Shown piece by piece: positions 56,901-64,000 of a DNA stretch of 64,000 bases. Positions within the stretch are counted from its first letter, which is position 1, and each line of letters starts with the position of its first letter. The notes beneath the pieces were generated by a model. The model ran no database searches. It saw only the letters and a program-made list of their open reading frames with translations, and was not told where the DNA came from. Made by a program: the position numbers and the translations under genes. Source of the stretch: Castanea sativa (lineage: Eukaryota > Streptophyta > Magnoliopsida > Fagales > Fagaceae); contig NC_134017.1 in assembly GCF_040712315.1 (NCBI RefSeq), positions 80,109,987 through 80,173,986 of the forward strand, written 5' to 3'.

Positions 56901-59900
56901 TTGATGATATTTGATTATAATGCTTAATAAGTTTGTTGACACTGAGGTCATCTTTCTTTGCCAAAATAATTGCAGTTTTTGAGAGAGAAAAACTTTAAAC
57001 AAACAATTCCCCCTGTAAAGATTGAGGATGGAGAGGAAATCACATATGACAATGCCACGACTGCGTTGAGGAGGGCTGTCCATTTCTATTCAGCCTTGCA
57101 GGCTAGCGATGGCCATTGGCCTGCTGAAAATGCTGGCCCATTGTTTTTCCTTCCCCCCTTGGTGAGTTTTATCATTATCATCTCTTAGTATCATTGTGAA
57201 ACACACATTTTGGCTTACTTGTTTACAAAAAAATACATCAATAGAAACTTTTTCTTATACTGAACTAAATCATCACGAAAATAAACAAATTATAGCAAAT
57301 CATGCTTATTGATACAATATCTTCTGGTTCATGCAATTTATACTCCTAGAGCATCTTAGATTGATTTGGCTATGGTTCATCAAAAAAAAGATTGATATGA
57401 CTATGAATTATATATTGTTTCCAATACACTGCAATTAGATTATAAGATGCATGCTTGTGACTTATTATAGTTTTCAGATTGATTCAATTGCTAATTGTCT
57501 TGCATTTAATCCAAAAAAATGCAGGTATTTTGTATGTATATTACAGGACATCTTAATACGGTATTCCCTGCTGAGCATCAAAAAGAAATCCTTCGATACC
57601 TGTATTGCCATCAGGTACATATTCTTGGAGGCTTTAAATGTTAATAGTAAGGACAGTCAAAGTTTCTGCTAGATTTGTTACTTCCCTTTTTTCTAGTAGT
57701 TCAAACTTTCCTTTATAACAACTATGTTGTAAATTTTGTATATTATTAGAACGAAGATGGTGGTTGGGGATTCCACATAGAGGGCCATAGCACGATGTTT
57801 TGCACAACTCTTAGTTACATTTGTATGCGTATGCTCGGGGAAGGACCTGAGGGTGGCAAGGACAATGCCTGTTCAAGAGCAAGAAAATGGATCCTTGATC
57901 ATGGTGGAGTAACACACATACCTTCTTGGGGAAAGACATGGCTTTCGGTACGACCATGTTTAGTAAAATTCACATCTCAATAGACTTACATACTAAAAAT
58001 AATTTGTACTGTAAACTAAAATCTAATCATGCTCGCATTACCAATTTGGAAATAAATAGACAATGTTTCAAATATATACACTCTGGATGATAACTATTAT
58101 ATGAGAAATAACTTAACTATGCAATGTTCCTTTTTTCTAGATACTTGGTCTGTTTGAATGGACTGGAAGCAATCCAATGCCCCCAGAATTTTGGATCCTT
58201 CCTTCATTCCTTCCCATGCATCCAGGTTTGTACAATATCCACTTACTGCTTCTATTTGAATTAGTCATCTCTACTTAAAGTTGCTACTACAAAGTTTTAC
58301 TGGTTTTTGTTTTTTGAAATTTCACAATACAACTTGCAACATTCAAAATGCTTATTTTACTAGTAGCTTACCAATTGCTTTGCTCCTAAAATGTAGCCAA
58401 AATGTGGTGCTACTGTCGGATGGTGTACATGCCCATGTCATACCTATATGGGAAAAGGTTTGTCGGCCCAATCACACCTCTCATTCTTCAATTGAGGGAG
58501 GAACTCTACAATGAATCTTATAATGAAGTTAACTGGAAGAGTGTGCGTCATCTATGCGCGCAGGTGAGTTTTCCTTAATTTTCTCCTCGTGGTTGATACT
58601 TATTTTTTTTTTCTAGAAATGTTTTTAAATATTTCTTCCAATGCACTGATTGTAAAACTATTATTACAGGAGGATATCTACTATCCCCACCCTCTTATAC
58701 AAGATTTGCTTTGGGATAGTCTATACATATTCACTGAGCCTCTTCTCACTCGTTGGCCATTTAACAAGTTGGTCAGAGAGAAGGCTCTTCAAGTAACAAT
58801 GAAGCACATTCATTATGAAGATGAGAATAGTCGATACATTACTATTGGATGTGTGGAAAAGGTAATGTAACTTTACAATCAAGAAAATCAATGGTGAACA
58901 TCTACTTAGGCTATGAAAACAGTTTTCCTAATGTCACATGCTTTGAACAGGTTCTATGTATGCTTGCTTGTTGGGCTGAAGATCCAAATGGAGACTATTT
59001 CAAGAAGCATCTTGCTAGGATCCCAGATTACATATGGGTTGCTGAAGATGGAATAAAGATGCAGGTTAGTAGTTATATTTAGCAAAACAATTGTAGAATT
59101 TTTTTCCCTCTGTTGAAGCTTTACATTTCACTTTATATTGAACTATGTAAGAAGACATTCTATAAATTGTTCTATTTTAGAGTTGGCTATGTACACCAAT
59201 ATATACATTCAAACTTTAGCATAAGCCTAAACGTATAGTTTTCTGGTTTTAAGTTTATAATTGCTGAGGTACCTTGCAAGAAAATAAGTGCTTGCTAATT
59301 TTGATATTTTGTATGCAGAGTTTTGGTAGTCAAGAGTGGGATACTGGTTTTGCCATTCAAGCACTACTTGCTAGTAATCTTGTTGATGAAATTGGACCTA
59401 CACTCGCAAGAGGACATGACTTCATAAAGAAATCTCAGGTTTGCTTTTCAATTCTTTTACCATCTCTTAACCTTAATGATCAAGCATACCTTTTGACCTT
59501 TTTTCTTTTATTTAAATATATATATATATACACACACATAAATACATATATCCTGTATTCACTCAATCTAATCATTGCAATTTCCGTGAAAAATTAAAAA
59601 GGTCAAAGACAATCCTTCTGGGGACTTCAAAAGCATGTACCGTCACATTTCCAAAGGATCATGGACCTTCTCTGATCAAGATCATGGATGGCAAGTTTCT
59701 GATTGCACTGCAGAAGGTTTGAAGGTAATTTACTTTGTTTACATGATTCAATAAAGTCAAGTATTTCACCTCATCCATAATCATTGTGTTCCTGACCAAA
59801 TTTAATCTATTTCACAGTGTTGCTTGCTTTTCTCAATGATGCCGCCAGAGATTGTTGGTGAGCAAATGGAACCAGAGCGGTTCTATGATTCTGTCAATGT

Positions 59901-61859
59901 CCTACTTTCTCTACAGGTAAGGATTAACTTGGCTAATGTTGTATCTTCAAGACTACTTATTGTGCACTTGTGAACATGAATAGGAAATCCAGAATGCCCT
60001 TGGTTTTACTACGAAACTAAAATTGTTTAACTACAATAAAATTACTTTTCCAAATGCAATAGGTTTTGTTTTCTAAAGTTTCTTCTCCTAAAAATTTACC
60101 AATTCCAGTTGTAGCTACCATTACATGTGAACAATATGACAAAACTCTAAAGGCTTTTGAAACTCACTTTGCACAAACCGTGGAACCATTATTTCCCTCT
60201 ATTACATTGTTTATTTCTTAAGTATTTCACTTTGTTTAGATCAATAAGCTTTATTCTATGGCTTAATGTAGAGTAAAAATGGTGGTTTAGCCGCATGGGA
60301 GCCAGCAGGAGCATCAGATTGGTTGGAAGTAAGTAATTAACTCAGCAAATTGAATTGACCTTGAAATGTTATTTTGGAAATACTTTGAAACTATCTAATT
60401 GCCGTTAAATTCCCTCATTGACATAGATTAATGGAATATTATTTTTCTATTGTTCCCCTCAGCTGCTTAATCCAACTGAATTCTTCGCGGATATTGTTAT
60501 TGAGCATGAGTATGTTGAATGCACTGCATCAGCTATCCAGGCTTTAGTTTTGTTTAAAAAACTATACCCCGGACATAGGAGAAAAGAGATTGAAAACTTC
60601 ATTAAAAATGCGGCACGCTTCCTTGAAGGCATACAAATGCCGGATGGATCATGGTTTGTTCCTCTACCGGTTTATTAGATATGTTTGAAATGATTGATGT
60701 TTCTAAAAGAGAAGTATTACAGAAGGTCACTTACATGATAAAGCATTTTGACAGGTATGGAAATTGGGGAGTTTGCTTCACTTATGGTTCATGGTTTGCA
60801 CTTGGAGGTCTCGCTGCTGCTGGCAAGAATTACAACAATTGTCCTGCTATGCGCAAAGGTGTTGACTTCCTACTTAGAGCACAAAGAGATAATGGTGGTT
60901 GGGGAGAAAGCTATCTTTCTTGCCCCAAAAAGGTAAATTTTTCGACATGGAATGTGCTTCTTGATAAATTTTCATAAAATCTTTAATTTCATCACTGTTT
61001 TTAAAAGTTCAACCATCTTTGACAACACACACCACATTGTTTCCCAAATTGTTATGAAGGGTAAAATTTTGGTCAGCTAAGTTATTGTGGATCAAGAAGT
61101 TAAAGAAATGTCTTATTGTTTTGTACTGATGAGAATTTGTAGACGCTAGATAATTTTGATAAAAAGTTTTCTGTCCTTTATTATATAGGAATATGTACCT
61201 CTAGAAGGCAACCGATCAAATTTGGTGCATACCGCATGGGCAATGATGGGTCTTATTCATTCTGGACAGGTCAGTTAGTGGTCTGAAAATGTAGCATTAT
61301 ACCTCTCATACTATCTTTTCATATGCTTTTATTTCATAACTCTCATATTAAAACCTTATTTGTGATAGGCTGAAAGAGACCCAACACCTCTTCACCGTGC
61401 CGCAAAGCTGATAATAAATTCTCAAATGGAAGATGGTGATTTTCCTCAACAGGTACATATCTTTAATTTACATATATCACTCCAAACAATCAAAAAAGGA
61501 AAAAAGATAATAATTAATAAAAAAAGAAGAAGAAAGGAGATTGACATGTTACACTATGAACACATTTAGCCCCGAAAAAAAATTTAAATGTGTGCTAGGT
61601 AATTGAAACAATAATTTTGTCTCAAAGAGGTTAGAAGAGAAAGACAAAGTAACAAAACAATATGGTTATATATATGCTTGAATAGTGCTAGTGTTTATAA
61701 CAATTTATCACATTTTTATGGCAGGAAATCACTGGAGTGTTCATGAAGAATTGCATGTTACACTATGCAGCATACAGAAATATATATCCATTGTGGGCTC
61801 TTGCAGAATACAGCAAGCGTGTCCCATTGCCATCTAGAAATGCTCAAGTGAAGCAGTGA
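53103..61859 (+). CDS. Oxidosqualene cyclase, beta-amyrin-synthase type, complete, 17 coding exons
   Basis: Membrane-associated ER enzyme cyclising 2,3-oxidosqualene to a pentacyclic triterpene. Exons: 53103-53303, 56976-57161, 57525-57614, 57750-57947, 58141-58225, 58397-58563, 58670-58861, 58951-59064, 59319-59438, 59602-59724, 59818-59916, 60272-60328, 60463-60653, 60755-60932, 61189-61269, 61369-61452, 61725-61859. Sum 2301 nt, 766 aa, all phases consistent, no stops. Features: N-terminal [16 protein letters not shown] motifs such as [13 protein letters not shown] and QMPDGSWYGNWG; catalytic DCTAE with Asp at 485; MWCYCR at 256-261, whose Trp is the beta-amyrin-type residue (lupeol synthases usually have Leu, cycloartenol synthases HCR); MMPPEIVGE. 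Length is normal. Intron 1 is 3.7 kb with a MITE and a microsatellite. Product could instead be another pentacyclic triterpene such as friedelin or a mixture; a few residues can switch products. Confidence 0.95.
53936..53981 (+). repeat. (AAT)n microsatellite in cyclase intron 1
   Basis: About 15 uninterrupted trinucleotide units inside the first coding intron. A polymorphic marker candidate. Confidence 0.9.
56491..56778. mobile_element. GTTTGGAT-type MITE in cyclase intron 1
   Basis: AGGGCGTTTGGATCCGCG to CTATCCAAACGGACCCT, with terminal inverted repeats and the family core CACTATTCACACATTT and ATTATTTTGCTACAG. Flanked on each side by ATAG, possibly a short target duplication. It lies 200 bp before exon 2. 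Its central A/T tracts (56528-56590) form a palindrome. Confidence 0.75.
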
Positions 61860-62053
61860 ATTTTGTAGTTCAAGAAATATATGAATGACAAGGATATAAA
61901 ATCCAGTAGTGAATTCTCTTACCATTGGGTAACTTTCCCCCCCTAAGGGGCTATTTATGTTTGTATAGAAATTTAAATACACTGGATAAAAAACTGACAA
62001 GTTCTTCCTTCCATGTGTGGACGCAAGACTTGCATAATGTTGTATCACTGGAT

Positions 62054-62059
62054 AATAAA
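62054..62059 (+). terminator. Candidate polyadenylation signal of the cyclase gene
   Basis: AATAAA 195 nt after the stop codon at 61859, in T-rich sequence typical of a plant 3' untranslated region. Other weaker A-rich hexamers exist, so the real site may differ. Confidence 0.45.
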
Positions 62060-62499
62060 GTAAATGAGAAATTCTTCCATGTATTATACCAACCTTTAGC
62101 TCTTAAACTATGTGCACAATGAAACTACTTCTTTTCAACTATTCCATGGTAATAGATTCAATCTATGGTTTGAATACCACTGATTTAATATGATGAGAGC
62201 GCCTAGTATGAGTCTTGGCTATTGATGTTGTAGAAAAGGCACCTATTACACTTTTGCAGTACTTAAAATTGCATTAAGGGAGCCTTGGCCTTCCTACCTA
62301 TCACTCTATTGTATGTTTCTCTCTCCTGCTTGTAGTTGCTTTTCACTTTAAAACAATTTGATTCAGAATGTATGTTATGTACTGTTCTTCAGTTTTAAAA
62401 GCAGATTTGAATCGATGGATGGTTAAAGTCCAAAAAAATATAAACCATGATACTCTGTAAACCATATATACTAGAGTTTCCAAAAGTGAAATCATTTAT

Positions 62500-63815
62500 T
62501 TGTATGGGCAATGCTTATTACACAATGTGTGTTGTAACATACTGTGTTTTCATGAACTAAAACTTGAGTTTAACTCACAATTTCAGTTATTGAAACACGC
62601 TGTGTAACAGATTTTTCCCTTATTTATATCTATTTAAATTCACATACTAGCTTTGACTTCCCATACTAGGTATGTCTGGAGGTAAAAACAAAACATGAAA
62701 ATGAAGATAGAGATAAGAAGTACACGTGTGTGGACGAGAAAAAAACAAGGAAAAAAGAAAAAGAAAAGAAAGAAATGTATGGATGGAAAAAAAGTACAGA
62801 GATAATGAAAATATAAAATAAAGATTTTTTTTTGAGAAAATAAAATAAAGAATAAGTAATTAAAGTTGAGAAATACTAGAATAATATTTTCACAATACTT
62901 TCATAATAAATCTTAAGTAGTAGGTTATTATTAGTTAATATTGGTGAGAAAAAAATAATTTTTTTAGAAAGAGAAAAAAATGATTTTAATAGTACGTTCA
63001 AATTAAAATCAGTATCAACTTATCATAAATGATTTTTTGTGAAAGTGTTATAAAAATATTATAAATATAACTTTTAGGAATAAATGAAGGAAAATTGAAT
63101 CGAGAATAAAGAAATATTAAAGAAAAAAATGAAGAAATAATATTTAAATGAAATAGAGAAATGATAGAGAGTCTGTAAAAAAGTGTATTTGAAAAATGAA
63201 GTAGGTAGAAGGTAAAATGTACTGTTCATTCTCCAAACAGTACAAAGTTTTAAAGAGCTTGCTTGATATGCTCTTAGTCCTTGGTTATGCCACAAGTGTA
63301 TACTCTTTTGAGTATATTTTCCTCTTGGTAATAATTTTATTTTAGCAAAAAAATTATGCACGACGATACAAACAAATTAATCACCAATATGTTGTTATTA
63401 CTATCAAATTATCAAAAAAATGAAAATGCTCTTAACGACAAATACATGAAGATAGTATTATACAATAGTCATGGCATGCAAGAGTTAGAGATAGTGTATA
63501 TATATATATATATATATATTCTCTTTGTATAAAATATTACATGCAAGTGGTTTTTTTCAAATGCCTTTTTTGTTGTGAACCAACTAGAACATGTTACCAA
63601 ATTCAACTTGAATAAAACCTTTAACAAGCACATAGAATCTCAGGTGCATGCATAATAATTTAGTTAAAAATATTAATGTGATAACAAATTTGATTGATGT
63701 TATTTTAACAACGAAACACTTCCATCACATTGGAATATATTACTTATCGTAGTTTGTTATTTTACATCGCTTTTTCGTTAATTTTTTTGGTTATGTTTAC
63801 TAATTAGGGTTTGAA
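62500..63815. other. Intergenic, no gene recognised
   Basis: AT-rich sequence with a (TA)n run at 63498-63519 and purine-rich stretches. A segment around 62875-63060 (AGAAATACTAGAATAATATT, TTATCATAAATGATTTTTTGTG) looks repeat-derived but cannot be assigned. No supported coding region. Confidence 0.4.
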
Positions 63816-63819
63816 ATTC

Positions 63820-63945
63820 TATCCAATTTAGTCCAATTTGGTCTAATTCGGTCCAATTAGATCTAGTTCAGTCCATTTTGGTCCATGTTGTCCTTTTCGG
63901 TCCAATTTAGTCCATTTTGGACAATTTTAGTCTACTTTGGTGTAC
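63820..63945 (+). repeat. Degenerate 10-12-bp tandem repeat (GGTCCAATT type)
   Basis: About eleven imperfect units of TT(C/T)GGTCCAATTT, TTAGTCCATTTT and similar follow one another. It is a low-complexity minisatellite near the right edge and may continue outside the window. Confidence 0.75.
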
Positions 63946-64000
63946 TTATTGAAAAATGGAAAAAAAAAAAAAGTTTAGGTTGAGACTTGAGAGTACTATC

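Noticed and set aside
60654..60754. Read-through of cyclase intron 13 as coding (frame continues with a stop at 60677)
   Set aside because: Splicing TCATG/GTTTGT to GACAG/GTATGG restores GSWYGNWG, the conserved family sequence.
60748..60936. 62-aa plus frame overlapping cyclase exon 14
   Set aside because: Shadow of the cyclase in another frame.
1..64000. Triterpene biosynthetic gene cluster (cyclase plus glycosidase)
   Set aside because: The beta-glucosidase is ~50 kb away with a receptor kinase between; no cytochrome P450, glycosyltransferase or acyltransferase is visible in the window.

Overview
This is a plant nuclear genomic window, almost certainly from a woody dicot. The evidence is AT-rich DNA, long introns with GT..AG borders, plant-specific families (GH1 beta-glucosidase, STRUBBELIG-receptor-family LRR kinase, triterpene-type oxidosqualene cyclase), and dense MITE, SINE, Helitron-like and LTR debris. 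The MITE types (ends resembling GGTCCGTTTGGATA, and the TTA-flanked GAGCATC type) look like those I associate with Fagales such as oak or chestnut. That placement is inference only. The track of open frames is mostly noise; the real genes were rebuilt by joining exons with consistent phase.

Genes. (1) At the left edge, minus strand: the first four coding exons of a GH1 beta-glucosidase (81-2452); the catalytic part lies outside the window. (2) 6499-15077, plus strand: a complete 16-exon LRR receptor-like kinase of the STRUBBELIG-receptor family, closest to SRF4/SRF5 (704 aa). Its kinase domain lacks the HRD aspartate. (3) 53103-61859, plus strand: a complete 17-coding-exon oxidosqualene cyclase of beta-amyrin-synthase type (766 aa), with a probable TATA box, leader exon and leader intron upstream. 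(4) A frameshifted RNase H-like remnant of a LINE at 21850-22193.

Between genes. 15.9-21.7 kb holds a direct duplication, a 4-kb inverted repeat with arms of about 1 kb, and a 51-bp tandem array that is open on both strands. 26-36.5 kb is a nested complex: diverged repeat blocks, Helitron-like elements, a 1-kb TTA-flanked MITE, and three solo LTRs with perfect 5-bp target duplications (ATCAT, CATGT, CATCT). The block at 28.3-30.3 kb is an empty site for the third LTR. A fourth solo LTR with a perfect GTATT duplication lies at 3705-4610, and a fifth without a clean duplication at 42301-43130. 40.9-44.9 kb has a 240-250 bp tandem array, Helitron-like copies and a palindromic tetranucleotide microsatellite. 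49.7-52.3 kb, immediately upstream of the cyclase, has a 311-bp near-identical duplication and a four-unit tandem array ending about 140 bp before the TATA box.

How the genes relate: I see no operon-like or pathway logic. The cyclase makes a triterpene scaffold and the GH1 enzyme may cleave glycosides, but they lie about 50 kb apart with an unrelated receptor kinase between them, so a biosynthetic cluster is not supported here. I found no RNA gene, CRISPR array or previously undescribed coding system. The most interesting material is repeat architecture and promoter-proximal repeats.
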